Notes: generated by a model not told the origin, from the sequence alone. 64,000 bases of DNA from Pseudomonas sp. N40(2020) (GCF_014472415.1 NZ_JACSZV010000013.1:53429-117428); one strand, 5' to 3'; positions 25,064 to 35,127 are shown, numbered from the stretch's first letter. Numbers and translations are program-made.

Positions 25064-28000
25064 TCACAGTTCGTCCCTGGACCGCACGATGCCTGCACCC
25101 GCTGGCTGCTGGCGGCGGCTTCGCCAACGGCTCCCCATGCGTCCGGTCTGCTTCCAGTAATACCCGGCCACCACGACCCTGAATTCGCCCATTTCCATGA
25201 GTTTTGAAATGAATTCACCTGGGCTCAACTTACTCACCCATCGCCCCCCTTCGAATACAACCGGTTGGGTCAATAGCAGACTCCGCTCGGCATCGGAATA
25301 GACAGGGGTGTATTTGAGCAGTACGCCATGGGCGGTTGAGTAGTAGTAATCACGGATCGCAAAACCTTTGTCCTTCAGTCGGTGGGTATGGGCATGAACC
25401 TGATCTGGCGATGTGAAATTTGCATGCACCTCGTCAACATCCGGACCCAGCGTTGTATTGCCCGACAAGTGAAACTGGTGACTGGCTATCACGGTATAAC
25501 CATCAGGGTAGCGCGCAGCCGGATAGCGCCAGTTGGTCGAGGGATCGTTCGTGGCGCGGAATATCCGTACGAGTGGATTGTCCTCATAAGCGGAGTAAGC
25601 AATCGGCTCGAGCGGAACAAACCGGTTGGCCGCGAACCGGGTGAGGATCGCGCCCTCGTAACCATTGCCGCTGACCGGGTCGTTACCTGCGCGGCTGCCG
25701 GCATGGCGAGCGGCATCGTCGATATGATGGAAAACCGGCCCCAGCGCCGGGGCATGATTGGCGCGCCATTGCTCGTCGCTGGAGGCGTCGGCCATGCGTG
25801 GCTGCCAGTCATCGCCGACTACGCCATGGCGTGACCAGTACAGACTGGTCTCGATGACTTCGAGCGTACCGGCGCGTGCCATGCGCAAAACATAATCAGT
25901 GAAATTAAACACGCCCCTGGCAATATCGCGCTCATCTTCCGCGGCCTGTTCCGCCGACGCGAACGAGTTGGGGCGCAGTTCGATTTGCCCGAACTTGTCG
26001 TAGAACGTTCCGGGTTCAAACGAATGAAGCGCCAGTTTTAAAAGCGCTCCGTCGACACACGAGATGTAGACCGGTTTGTAGCCATGGGAGGTGGCGGCCC
26101 GCACACGGGCCTGCTGCACGTCGCTGGGCGAAATAAACACTTGCCGGACGTCACCATCACGCCCCCCCAGTGGAGGCAGTGCTGCGCGAATACACAGCGA
26201 GTCCAGCGTATAACCGCTTGGCAACCGCCCTTGCTCGAATACCCGATCCAGCGCCAGCGAAGAGCGTTGTACCTCGACCGCAAGATTGGCGATGAACGAG
26301 TCCGCCCCGGAGCGCAGGATAAAGCAGAACGTCTGGTTGTCCCGGCTGACCCGAGTTTCATGAGCGTAGCGGGCGGCAGCGTCGGCCTGGATGAACACGG
26401 GACTGCAGAGCGGTGCACTCAATGCTTTGTGGTAATCCGTCGCAGGTAGCAGATCCGTGGAAAACGGTACCCAACGGGTGACCGGGCGAGGCAGCCCCCA
26501 TAATTGACTGCCGACGATGACCCGCAGATTGCCGGCCTTGGCCAGCGAGTCGATCCAGGCACTGGGTTTCAATTCGCCGCTGCGGATGAACTGCTTGATT
26601 TTTTTCCCGTCGAGGTCGGCAGGTAACCCTTTGTAGTCTGTCAGCACATTGGCCAGATCGGCGCGGATGCGATCGAGAAATCCGGACTGGTAGCAAACCA
26701 GAGAACCGTCAGGATTCAACATGTACTCATCGAGCGCGCTCATCGAGCCGCTGGTGAATGCCGTGTACAGCGTGTCTACCGAAAGCATGTTCAGGTAGGT
26801 CTGTTTCTCGACGGACGACAATATGACCGATACCCCTCTGCCGATTCGGGACCGATAGCGCGCCATGATCAGGCAGCCGATGGGGAATAATCCCGTGGTC
26901 TCTTTTTTATCCGGATAGATATCAGCGACGTCGAAATCCTCGCGGGACACCTCGATCGGCGTGGTGGCCACATACAGTCCATCGGAGCGTTTCAGAATCA
27001 AACCGCCATGGGGTTTGACCGCCGTACCGGGGATCAGCGAACGTGCGTGGGCCGCCGCATCGTCAGGGCTTCGAAACACCGGGCCGAGCATTCGGCGCTC
27101 AAGATTCATCCGGGGTTTCCAGGCTGCATCGACCTTGCCCGCACGATCCCAACACAAGGTCGTGCGCAGAACGCTGAGTTCGCCGCTGTTGGCAACAACC
27201 CGGACGAACCCCTCGGGCAGCATCGTGCCCCGAGCGAGCTTCCTGTTTATGGCATCCAGGGTCAGATCGGGATCATCGTCTTTGAACAGGCGGGAGGTGT
27301 CGCTGCGTTCGTACTTCAGCAAGGCGCCGTCCTGTGTCGACATATACAACGGGATGCCCCGAATCGAATCCACCACCGGACGGCGATTCGTATAGTAAGT
27401 CGCAATAGCGATATCTTCTGGCGGGATGAAGTATTGCGCCAGCCAGGCCGCGGTCGCGCTCAACGGATGTTTCACACGCTGGCGCGAGTAAAAGAAACCA
27501 TGGCGGTCGAAGCCATCCGGGAACTGGTACCAGGGCGGTGTATTTTTCGGGGCGAACATGCTTTGCAGTTGGAAGACATTGTTTTTGTGCTCGCCGACGG
27601 GAAACAGCTCCGTGGCGACATACTCTTCACGATCCATGTGTTTGAGTATGAAGCCGAACCAGGCCCGTTCGGTGTCGTGCAAGCGCGTGTCGCGGGCATA
27701 TCGATACGCCACGGCGTCCTCCGCCGAAGCACCCACGGCGCCGAAAGCGACATGCTCGGGGCGTTTCCATGCCCAGGGCACGGCGGGTGAGTGCCAGCCA
27801 GGCGTCAGTTGCCCTCGCGGCCCCCATAGCTCACTGTTGAGCAGTACGGTCAACCGTCCGGCCGTGATCTGCTCCCGAATGAACGCCTCGGGCAACACGG
27901 CTCCGCTGTCGAGCGCTTGCGCCAGCGTACCCGGATGTTTTTCCGTGCCCAGACGTCTGGCCACATCTCTGGCGATCAGGGTCTGGTAAGGCTCGAACCG

Positions 28001-29758
28001 CACAAGTCCATTCTGGGCGGCGGAGACGTACAGCGGGATCTCGTCCAGAAAAATCTGACGCATTTCCTCAACACTGACCATTTGCAGGCTCAGAGCGGCA
28101 TCCTGACGTGTCCACTTGCGCGACAGCACATCCACGGGTTCGAGTTGCGACAGTGCTTCGTGGGACACATAGCGAGCGTGTACGACATGATTGTCCGGAA
28201 GAATCGAGCGCCCTTGGTTATCGACCGGATAAAGCGTGCCCTGGCCGAGCCCGGCAATGCCTCCTTCAACCGGCTCGGTAACCACAAAGCGCTTATCGTC
28301 GCGCTGGAAAACATAACCTGCATACTGACGCTCACGCCGCTGACCGACCTGCTCATGAGCATATCGAACGGCGTCATCGGCTGTTAAAAACGCAGCGCTG
28401 AGCACCGGCCAGGCAAAGTTAGCAAACGGCGTCCAATCGACGCCCACCCTACCCAGTCGAGCCCACAGCGCGCTGCCGCGCAACACATCCAGGCGCCCGA
28501 TCAGAACCAGCATCGAGACGAACTCGCGGGGCCGCAAAGAGCCGTCACGGATTCGTGCTTGCAGGCCCGGGTCGTCGACCGTTCCGTCAGCATTGCGAAT
28601 GCTTAGCGCCGCTTCGATCCGCGTACCGCTAAAGGTGTACTTCAACATCGAGGCATCTTTGGCCTGCAAGTACAGCGACAGCGGCTGGCCCGCGGCAGCC
28701 AGGCGTTCGGCCTTGGCCAGGCTCGCGATGTCGAGGGCCATCTCCTGTGGCGTGAAGAAGTTCTCGTAGAGCCACTGTTGAGTGGGCGGAAACAGCGCCG
28801 GATCCGGACGGGAAGCGCAGTAAAAACCCTCCAGCGTGTAGCCTCTTGGCAACTGCAACTGCCCGTTGCTGCCGGCAGCAAACCACTTTTCCGGATCCCA
28901 CGCATCGAGCCCGAACGGCCGCGCCAGCGTCGCCAGATACTCCTTGCCTGTCAGGCTTTTGAGCAGCAGTCCCGAAGTCTGCGCGCCCTTATACTTAAGT
29001 GCGGCAACAACGGCGCGTTCGGCGCTATAGCACACGCGAGTCATGAGCGGCATTTCGCTCAACACACCTCGGGAAAACGACTGCCTGGCTTGCCAGTCCG
29101 CCGGTACACGACCGACGGAATAGCCCCAGTCTGCGTTGGAGACAATGACCTTCAGCTCACCCACCGAAGCAACTTTATTGATGACGCTCATGACGTCATA
29201 GGTACCTACCGGATTGCCGGGCGGCGAACCCGCCTTGCGCCAGAGGTAGTAACTGAACTCTTCCTGAGAGCCGCTGGGCGAGTATTTGAGCAAGGTTCTG
29301 TCAGGGCCGGAGAGGTAAGCACTGCGAAAGAAGTGCCGTGCGCCCACATCCGCCACAAAGTCGAGACCGGAGAAAAAATTGATGAACAGCCGCACGTGCA
29401 ATTCATCCCAAGTCGGATTGGCCTGCCGGATGTGATCGTAGAGAGCGGCATGGCAGTGCACGTTTGCCACGCATCGGTAGCCTTGGGGATGGACGTAATT
29501 TCCGTTGGCGTCGACTTCGATAATGGTGCCGAAATCGAAGCGAGTCACCTGCCCCGGAATCGGTTTAGTGGCCACAAATTTGCCATCCGGGCGAAGCAGA
29601 ATCACACTGCCATATTCTTTGTCCGGCTTATCTGGAATGCGGCTGTGAACCCAGTGGGCGGCATCCTCTTCCGTCAGAAAGGCGAGGCTCAATTGCTGCA
29701 GCCTCGGTTGGCCGGGAGGCCTGGCGGCGCGGCCGTTCCGGCCTGACACATCACTCAT
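25064..29758 (-). CDS. Giant protein of seven tandem DUF4329-like units
   Basis: 1564 residues from the ATG at 29758 (AGGA eight bases upstream; an earlier Met at 29869 is less likely). Seven related units of ~220 residues start near 24, 232, 450, 668, 888, 1115 and 1339. Each opens with a variant of GPVFxxxDDAARYAH, then GxxLxRxDGxYVAT.PI, FPxGY, PLYxSxxDGALLKY, LRPxEFV and GELxVLxxSxLWxRxGxVxxDWxPF. The opening part resembles DUF4329, which I associate with polymorphic-toxin proteins. No signal peptide, TM segment or catalytic motif was found. It ends in RDEL. It stands alone, opposite the urt operon. Function unknown; a secreted effector or surface protein is a guess. Confidence 0.75.
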   Translation of the reverse strand: MSDVSGRNGRAARPPGQPRLQQLSLAFLTEEDAAHWVHSRIPDKPDKEYGSVILLRPDGKFVATKPIPGQVTRFDFGTIIEVDANGNYVHPQGYRCVANVHCHAALYDHIRQANPTWDELHVRLFINFFSGLDFVADVGARHFFRSAYLSGPDRTLLKYSPSGSQEEFSYYLWRKAGSPPGNPVGTYDVMSVINKVASVGELKVIVSNADWGYSVGRVPADWQARQSFSRGVLSEMPLMTRVCYSAERAVVAALKYKGAQTSGLLLKSLTGKEYLATLARPFGLDAWDPEKWFAAGSNGQLQLPRGYTLEGFYCASRPDPALFPPTQQWLYENFFTPQEMALDIASLAKAERLAAAGQPLSLYLQAKDASMLKYTFSGTRIEAALSIRNADGTVDDPGLQARIRDGSLRPREFVSMLVLIGRLDVLRGSALWARLGRVGVDWTPFANFAWPVLSAAFLTADDAVRYAHEQVGQRRERQYAGYVFQRDDKRFVVTEPVEGGIAGLGQGTLYPVDNQGRSILPDNHVVHARYVSHEALSQLEPVDVLSRKWTRQDAALSLQMVSVEEMRQIFLDEIPLYVSAAQNGLVRFEPYQTLIARDVARRLGTEKHPGTLAQALDSGAVLPEAFIREQITAGRLTVLLNSELWGPRGQLTPGWHSPAVPWAWKRPEHVAFGAVGASAEDAVAYRYARDTRLHDTERAWFGFILKHMDREEYVATELFPVGEHKNNVFQLQSMFAPKNTPPWYQFPDGFDRHGFFYSRQRVKHPLSATAAWLAQYFIPPEDIAIATYYTNRRPVVDSIRGIPLYMSTQDGALLKYERSDTSRLFKDDDPDLTLDAINRKLARGTMLPEGFVRVVANSGELSVLRTTLCWDRAGKVDAAWKPRMNLERRMLGPVFRSPDDAAAHARSLIPGTAVKPHGGLILKRSDGLYVATTPIEVSREDFDVADIYPDKKETTGLFPIGCLIMARYRSRIGRGVSVILSSVEKQTYLNMLSVDTLYTAFTSGSMSALDEYMLNPDGSLVCYQSGFLDRIRADLANVLTDYKGLPADLDGKKIKQFIRSGELKPSAWIDSLAKAGNLRVIVGSQLWGLPRPVTRWVPFSTDLLPATDYHKALSAPLCSPVFIQADAAARYAHETRVSRDNQTFCFILRSGADSFIANLAVEVQRSSLALDRVFEQGRLPSGYTLDSLCIRAALPPLGGRDGDVRQVFISPSDVQQARVRAATSHGYKPVYISCVDGALLKLALHSFEPGTFYDKFGQIELRPNSFASAEQAAEDERDIARGVFNFTDYVLRMARAGTLEVIETSLYWSRHGVVGDDWQPRMADASSDEQWRANHAPALGPVFHHIDDAARHAGSRAGNDPVSGNGYEGAILTRFAANRFVPLEPIAYSAYEDNPLVRIFRATNDPSTNWRYPAARYPDGYTVIASHQFHLSGNTTLGPDVDEVHANFTSPDQVHAHTHRLKDKGFAIRDYYYSTAHGVLLKYTPVYSDAERSLLLTQPVVFEGGRWVSKLSPGEFISKLMEMGEFRVVVAGYYWKQTGRMGSRWRSRRQQPAGAGIVRSRDEL

Positions 29759-29996
29759 GATAAAAATCCTGTGGTAGGAATCGGGATATCGAGTGAATAA
29801 GTGTGGGCCGTGGCAATCGCACATCCGGCGTACATGTTTATCGTTTATGTATCCATTCCTGTATCCCATTCATTGCGCCGACAGCACCATTTGCGCGCAA
29901 CGCTCTGCACTCACCAGGCAGTCCTGCCTGTTTTTAGTGCAACGCCTGTCCAGGCTCCCGTCTGTTTGCCCTCAAGACCACGTCATTGCCCGCTTG

Positions 29997-30010
29997 GGCA
30001 CAGCCCTTGC
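29997..30010 (+). promoter_or_regulatory. Sigma-54 promoter of urtA
   Basis: GGCACAGCCCTTGC gives the invariant GG (-24) and GC (-12) with exactly ten bases between and TTGC at -12. It lies 67 bases before the urtA ATG. A half NtrC-like site (GCACCA) is near 29884. NtrC activation under nitrogen limitation is the expected control. The rest of 29759-30076 holds the divergent start region of the DUF4329-like gene and no gene. Confidence 0.7.
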
Positions 30011-30076
30011 AAAACACCCTTCAGTCGTCCGCATCTGCCAACCATAAAAAACTTTAACGTTCATGGAGATCGCACA

Positions 30077-31342
30077 ATGAAGCGTCGCAGTTTGATCAAG
30101 GCTTTCACACTCACGGCATCCATTGCCGCGATGGGCATGACCTGGACCGTCCAGGCCGCCGAGACCATCAAGGTCGGGATTCTGCATTCGTTGTCCGGCA
30201 CCATGGCGATCTCCGAAACATCGCTCAAAGACATGGCGCTGATGACCATCGACGAGATCAACGCCAAGGGCGGCGTCAACGGCAAGATGCTTGAACCTGT
30301 GGTGGTCGACCCGGCGTCGAACTGGCCGCTGTTCGCCGAAAAGGGCCGGCAGTTGCTGACCCAGGACAAGGTAGCGGTGGTGTTCGGTTGCTGGACTTCG
30401 GTGTCGCGCAAATCGGTGCTGCCGGTTTTCGAAGAACTCAACGGTCTGCTGTTCTACCCGGTGCAATACGAAGGTGAAGAGATGTCGCCGAACGTGTTCT
30501 ACACCGGCGCCGCGCCGAACCAGCAAGCGATCCCGGCGGTTGAATACCTGATGAGCGAAGAAGGCGGCAGCGCCAAGCGCTACTTCCTGCTCGGCACCGA
30601 CTACGTCTACCCGCGCACCACCAACAAGATCCTGCGTTCGTTCCTGCACTCCAAAGGCGTGGCCGACAAGGACATCGAAGAGGTCTACACCCCGTTCGGT
30701 CACAGCGACTATCAAACCATCGTTGCAAACATCAAAAAGTTCTCGGCTGGCGGCAAGACTGCCGTTATCTCCACGGTCAACGGCGACTCCAACGTGCCGT
30801 TCTATAAAGAGCTGGCCAACCAGGGTTTGAAGGCGACTGACGTACCGGTCGTGGCGTTCTCGGTCGGCGAAGAAGAACTGCGCGGCATCGACACCAAACC
30901 GCTAGTGGGCAACCTCGCGGCGTGGAACTACTTCGAGTCGGTGGAGAACCCGCAGAACAAGAAATTCGTCGCTGACTGGAAAGCCTACGCGAAGAAACAC
31001 AATCTGCCGGGCGCCGACAAAGCGGTGACCAACGACCCGATGGAAGCCACTTACGTCGGCATCCACATGTGGGCGCAAGCAGCTGAGAAAGCCAAGTCCA
31101 CCGACGTCGACAAAGTCCGCGAAGCGCTGGCCGGCCAGACCTTCGCCGCACCGTCTGGCTACACCCTGACCATGGACAAGACCAATCACCACCTGCACAA
31201 ACCGGTAATGATCGGCGAGATTCAGGCCGATGGTCAGTTCAACGTGGTCTGGCAGACCGAAGGGCCGATCCGTGCGCAGCCTTGGAGCCCGTTCATTCAG
31301 GGCAACGACAAGAAGCCGGATTATGCGGTGAAGAGCAACTAA
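30077..31342 (+). CDS. urtA: Urea ABC transporter, substrate-binding protein
   Basis: 421 residues. The start at 30077 is set by GGAG eight bases upstream and by the signal peptide MKRRSLIKAF...TVQAA; the twin-Arg RRSLIK could allow Tat export. The mature protein begins ETIKVGILHSLSGTMAISE, the UrtA/FmdD signature, with FGCWTSVSRKSVLPVFE and LFYPVQYEGEE. It binds urea in the periplasm. First gene of urtABCDE, behind a sigma-54 promoter. A family 4 repeat separates it from urtB, which may let urtA mRNA accumulate. Confidence 0.95.
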   Translation: MKRRSLIKAFTLTASIAAMGMTWTVQAAETIKVGILHSLSGTMAISETSLKDMALMTIDEINAKGGVNGKMLEPVVVDPASNWPLFAEKGRQLLTQDKVAVVFGCWTSVSRKSVLPVFEELNGLLFYPVQYEGEEMSPNVFYTGAAPNQQAIPAVEYLMSEEGGSAKRYFLLGTDYVYPRTTNKILRSFLHSKGVADKDIEEVYTPFGHSDYQTIVANIKKFSAGGKTAVISTVNGDSNVPFYKELANQGLKATDVPVVAFSVGEEELRGIDTKPLVGNLAAWNYFESVENPQNKKFVADWKAYAKKHNLPGADKAVTNDPMEATYVGIHMWAQAAEKAKSTDVDKVREALAGQTFAAPSGYTLTMDKTNHHLHKPVMIGEIQADGQFNVVWQTEGPIRAQPWSPFIQGNDKKPDYAVKSN

Positions 31343-31377
31343 GGCGAATTCAAATATTGAGGCGGGCTTGAGATCTA

Positions 31378-31543
31378 CCCCCTCACCCCAGCCCTCTCCC
31401 CCCAAGGGGGCGAGGGGGAAAGGGAGCCGATCTTTGTGCTTTTCAAAGCGTGAGTTCGACTCGAATTTGCAAGTTGCAGCACATCGCCCAGTCACCTCGG
31501 TCAGTCCCCTCTCCCTCCGGGAGAGGGTTAGGGTGAGGGGGCG
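31378..31543. repeat. Family 4 element inside urtA-urtB gap
   Basis: Inverted arms CCCTCACCCCAGCCCTCTCC... and ...GGGAGAGGGTTAGGGTGAGG about 90 bases apart. Same family as 22047, 38481 and 47373. Confidence 0.8.
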
Positions 31544-31562
31544 GTTGAACAGGACACCACTA

Positions 31563-33065
31563 ATGCCCACTGCCATATACCGCTTGTTTCTGGCCATCGC
31601 ACTGCTATTGCCGATGGCTGCCTTTGCCGGTGACGCCGAAGACTTTGTCGCGGCCAATCCCGTGCAGCAGGCCAAACTGCTCGAAGCCTGGGCCGCGCAG
31701 CCCGACCCGGCCCGTATCGAACTGATCAACGCCCTGCAACAAGGCGAACTGACCGTCGACGGCCAACCAAAAACCCTGCGCCTGAACAACCGCCTGCGGG
31801 GTCTGATCGACACCGCCATGGCCAGCCACCAATTGCTCGCCGCCGACGCCAAAATCCGTCTGACTGCCGCGCAGCAATTGCAGAAAAGCGCGAAACCCGC
31901 GCAGCTGAAATTCCTCGACCAGCAACTCGCTGGCGAAAAAGATGAAAGTGTCCACGCCGCTCTGAGCCTGGCGTTAGCCAATCTGCAATTGGTCGATACC
32001 GATCCGGCGGTGCGTCTGGCCGCCGTGCGTCTGCTCGGTGAAACCGGCGACCCACTGGCCCGCACCCGCCTCGAAGGCTTGCTCGAACCCGGCGTCGAAG
32101 CCGATGCTGGCGTGCGCACGGCCGCCGAAACCAGCCTCGCCCAGGTCAAACGCAAACTGCTGATCGGCGAAATACTCGGTCAGGCATTCAGCGGTATGTC
32201 GCTCGGTTCGATCCTGCTGCTGGCGGCCCTCGGGCTGGCGATCACTTTCGGCTTGCTCGGCGTGATCAACATGGCCCACGGCGAGATGCTGATGCTCGGT
32301 GCCTACTCGACGTATGTGGTGCAGCTGATGTTCCAGCGTTACGCCCCGCAGGCCATCGAGTTCTATCCGCTGATCGCGCTGCCGGTGGCGTTTTTCGTCA
32401 CCGCCGCCATCGGCATGGCGCTGGAGCGCACGGTGATTCGCCACCTCTACGGGCGACCATTGGAAACATTGCTCGCGACGTGGGGCATCAGCCTGATGCT
32501 GATTCAGCTGGTGCGCCTGCTGTTCGGTGCGCAAAACGTCGAAGTGGCGAACCCGGAGTGGCTGTCCGGCGGCATTCAAGTGCTGCCGAATCTGGTGCTG
32601 CCGTACAACCGCATCGTCATCATCGCCTTCGCGCTGTTTGTGGTTGTCCTCACCTGGCTGCTGCTGAACAAGACTCGCCTGGGCCTCAACGTCCGCGCGG
32701 TCACCCAGAACCGCAACATGGCCGCTTGCTGCGGTGTGCCGACCGGGCGTGTCGATATGCTCGCCTTCGGACTTGGCTCGGGCATCGCCGGCCTCGGTGG
32801 TGTAGCGCTGAGCCAGATTGGCAACGTCGGCCCGGACCTGGGTCAGAGCTACATCATCGACTCGTTCCTGGTGGTGGTGCTCGGGGGTGTCGGCCAGTTG
32901 GCCGGCAGCGTGCTCGCGGCGTTCGGCCTCGGTATCGCCAACAAGATCCTTGAACCGCAGATCGGTGCGGTGCTCGGCAAGATCCTGATCCTCGCGCTGA
33001 TCATTCTGTTTATCCAGAAACGTCCGCAAGGCCTCTTCGCACTGAAAGGACGGGTGATCGACTGA
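31563..33065 (+). CDS. urtB: Urea ABC transporter permease UrtB
   Basis: 500 residues. A signal peptide (LFLAIALLLPMAAFA) and a ~180-residue helical periplasmic part, usual in UrtB, precede a LivH-like permease with GLLGVINMAHGEMLMLGAY, LLATWGISLMLIQLVRLLFG, MAACCGVPTGRVDMLAFGLG and VVVLGGVGQLAGSV. With UrtC it forms the inner-membrane urea channel. The stop overlaps the urtC start by one base (TGATG). Confidence 0.95.
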   Translation: MPTAIYRLFLAIALLLPMAAFAGDAEDFVAANPVQQAKLLEAWAAQPDPARIELINALQQGELTVDGQPKTLRLNNRLRGLIDTAMASHQLLAADAKIRLTAAQQLQKSAKPAQLKFLDQQLAGEKDESVHAALSLALANLQLVDTDPAVRLAAVRLLGETGDPLARTRLEGLLEPGVEADAGVRTAAETSLAQVKRKLLIGEILGQAFSGMSLGSILLLAALGLAITFGLLGVINMAHGEMLMLGAYSTYVVQLMFQRYAPQAIEFYPLIALPVAFFVTAAIGMALERTVIRHLYGRPLETLLATWGISLMLIQLVRLLFGAQNVEVANPEWLSGGIQVLPNLVLPYNRIVIIAFALFVVVLTWLLLNKTRLGLNVRAVTQNRNMAACCGVPTGRVDMLAFGLGSGIAGLGGVALSQIGNVGPDLGQSYIIDSFLVVVLGGVGQLAGSVLAAFGLGIANKILEPQIGAVLGKILILALIILFIQKRPQGLFALKGRVID

Positions 33066-34144
33066 TGAACCAGCCTCTGTTAGTCACGGCCACGCAAAAG
33101 GCCGGCCCGAAAGTCACGATTGCCATCGGCGCGGTGATTCTCGCGTTACTGATCGCATTGCCGTTGCTTTCGCTGTTGTCGCCGGACAGCGCGCTGCACG
33201 TCTCGGCTTATACCCTGACGCTGGTCGGCAAAATCCTCTGCTACGCCATCGTCGCGCTGGCGCTGGATCTGGTCTGGGGTTACGCCGGTCTGTTGTCCCT
33301 CGGCCATGGCTTGTTCTTCGCCCTCGGCGGTTATGCGATGGGCATGTACCTGATGCGTCAGGCCGCCGGTGATGGCTTGCCGGCGTTCATGACCTTCCTG
33401 TCGTGGACAGAATTGCCGTGGTACTGGACCGGCACCAGCAGCTTTGTCTGGGCCATGTGCCTGGTGGTGTTGGCGCCGGGTTTGCTGGCGCTGGTGTTCG
33501 GTTTCTTCGCCTTCCGTTCGCGGATCAAGGGCGTGTATTTCTCGATCATGACCCAGGCTCTGACCTTCGCCGGCATGCTCCTGTTTTTCCGCAACGAAAC
33601 CGGGTTCGGCGGCAATAACGGTTTTACCAATTTCCGCACGATTCTGGGCTTCGGCATCACTGAACCGGGCACTCGCGCGGTGCTGTTTCTGGCGACCGTA
33701 CTGCTGCTGGTGGCGAGTCTGTTTATCGGCTGGCGTCTGGCGCAGAGCAAGTTCGGCCGGGTGCTGACTGCACTGCGCGATGCGGAAAATCGCCTGATGT
33801 TCTGCGGGTACGATCCGCGTGGTTTCAAGCTGTTCGTCTGGGTATTGAGCGCGGTGCTGTGTGGTTTGGCCGGTGCGCTGTATGTGCCGCAAGTGGGGAT
33901 CATCAACCCGAGCGAAATGTCGCCGACCAACTCGATCGAAGCGGCAGTGTGGGTCGCCCTTGGCGGTCGTGGCACGCTGATCGGGCCTTTGCTCGGCGCC
34001 GGTGTGGTCAACGGCATGAAGAGCTGGTTCACCGTGGCGTTCCCCGAATACTGGCTGTTCTTCCTCGGCGCGCTGTTCATCGTCGTGACCCTGTACCTGC
34101 CCAAAGGCGTGATCGGTCTGCTGAAGAAACGAGGTGAATCATGA
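33065..34144 (+). CDS. urtC: Urea ABC transporter permease UrtC
   Basis: 359 residues, LivM-like: LDLVWGYAGLLSLGHGLFFALGGYAMG, FRSRIKGVYFSIMTQALTFA, ETGFGGNNGFTNF and EAAVWVALGGRGTLIGPLLGA. The GGNNGFT segment is typical of UrtC. It pairs with UrtB. TGATG overlap with urtB and ATGA overlap with urtD. Confidence 0.95.
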   Translation: MNQPLLVTATQKAGPKVTIAIGAVILALLIALPLLSLLSPDSALHVSAYTLTLVGKILCYAIVALALDLVWGYAGLLSLGHGLFFALGGYAMGMYLMRQAAGDGLPAFMTFLSWTELPWYWTGTSSFVWAMCLVVLAPGLLALVFGFFAFRSRIKGVYFSIMTQALTFAGMLLFFRNETGFGGNNGFTNFRTILGFGITEPGTRAVLFLATVLLLVASLFIGWRLAQSKFGRVLTALRDAENRLMFCGYDPRGFKLFVWVLSAVLCGLAGALYVPQVGIINPSEMSPTNSIEAAVWVALGGRGTLIGPLLGAGVVNGMKSWFTVAFPEYWLFFLGALFIVVTLYLPKGVIGLLKKRGES

Positions 34145-35010
34145 GAGTCACGGCAAGCGCTGAATTCATGCTGGAGCCAGCCTTCTTCCCCGTCGAGCCG
34201 AACAAGGACGCCGGCACCAGCCGCGATTCCATCGGCCTCGGCCAACGCGTCGGCCCGGGCCTCGATACCCGCCACGGCACGATCCTCACGCTTGAAGACA
34301 TCAGCGTCAGCTTCGACGGCTTCCGCGCGTTGAACAATCTGAACCTGTACATCGGTGTCGGCGAATTGCGCTGCATCATCGGCCCCAACGGCGCAGGCAA
34401 GACCACGCTGATGGACGTGATCACCGGCAAGACGCGCCCCAGCCACGGCAAGGCATGGTTCGGCGAAACCCTCGACCTGACACAGATGAGCGAAGTGCAG
34501 ATTGCCCAGGCAGGCATCGGCCGCAAGTTCCAGAAACCGACGGTGTTTGAAGCACTGAGCGTGTTTGAAAACCTCGAACTGGCGCAGAAGACCGACAAGT
34601 CGGTGTGGGCCAGTTTGCGGGCACGGTTGAGTGGTGAGCAGAAAGATCGCATCAGCGAAGTGCTGGAGACCATTCGCCTGACCACCTCGGTCAATCGCCC
34701 GGCGGGCCTGTTGTCCCACGGCCAAAAGCAGTTCCTGGAAATCGGCATGTTGCTGATGCAAGACCCGCAACTGCTGCTGCTCGACGAACCGGTGGCGGGC
34801 ATGACCGATGCCGAAACCGAGTTCACCGCCGAGTTGTTCAAGTCGCTGGCAGGCAAGCATTCGCTGATGGTGGTGGAACACGACATGGGCTTTGTCGGCT
34901 CGATTGCCGACCATGTGACGGTGTTGCACCAGGGCAGCGTGCTGGCCGAAGGGTCGCTTGAGCAGGTGCAGGAAAACGAGCGGGTGATCGAGGTTTACCT
35001 CGGCCGCTGA
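34141..35010 (+). CDS. urtD: Urea ABC transporter ATPase UrtD
   Basis: 289 residues with an N-terminal extension of ~50 residues before the ABC domain. Walker A GPNGAGKTTLMD, UrtD-type GRKFQKPTVFEALSVFENLE, signature LLSHGQKQFLEIG (variant of LSGGQ), Walker B LLLLDEPVAG and H-loop VVEHDMGF. ATGA overlap with urtC. A paired family 1 palindrome follows it, before urtE. Confidence 0.95.
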   Translation: MRVTASAEFMLEPAFFPVEPNKDAGTSRDSIGLGQRVGPGLDTRHGTILTLEDISVSFDGFRALNNLNLYIGVGELRCIIGPNGAGKTTLMDVITGKTRPSHGKAWFGETLDLTQMSEVQIAQAGIGRKFQKPTVFEALSVFENLELAQKTDKSVWASLRARLSGEQKDRISEVLETIRLTTSVNRPAGLLSHGQKQFLEIGMLLMQDPQLLLLDEPVAGMTDAETEFTAELFKSLAGKHSLMVVEHDMGFVGSIADHVTVLHQGSVLAEGSLEQVQENERVIEVYLGR

Positions 35011-35018
35011 CTTTCCCC

Positions 35019-35103
35019 TGTAGGAGCTGCCGGAGGCTGCGATCTTTTGATCTTGCTCTTCCACAACAAGATCAAAAGATCGCAGCCTTCGGCAGCTCCT
35101 ACA
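35019..35103. repeat. Family 1 palindrome inside urt operon
   Basis: TGTAGGAGCTGCCGGAGG...GATCTTGCTC and its near-perfect inverted copy ...GATCTTTTGATC/GCTCCTACA, about 35 bases per arm. It lies between urtD and urtE, ending 24 bases before the urtE ATG. Confidence 0.88.
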
Positions 35104-35127
35104 TTGGGACTTGAGGAGAATTTGAGA

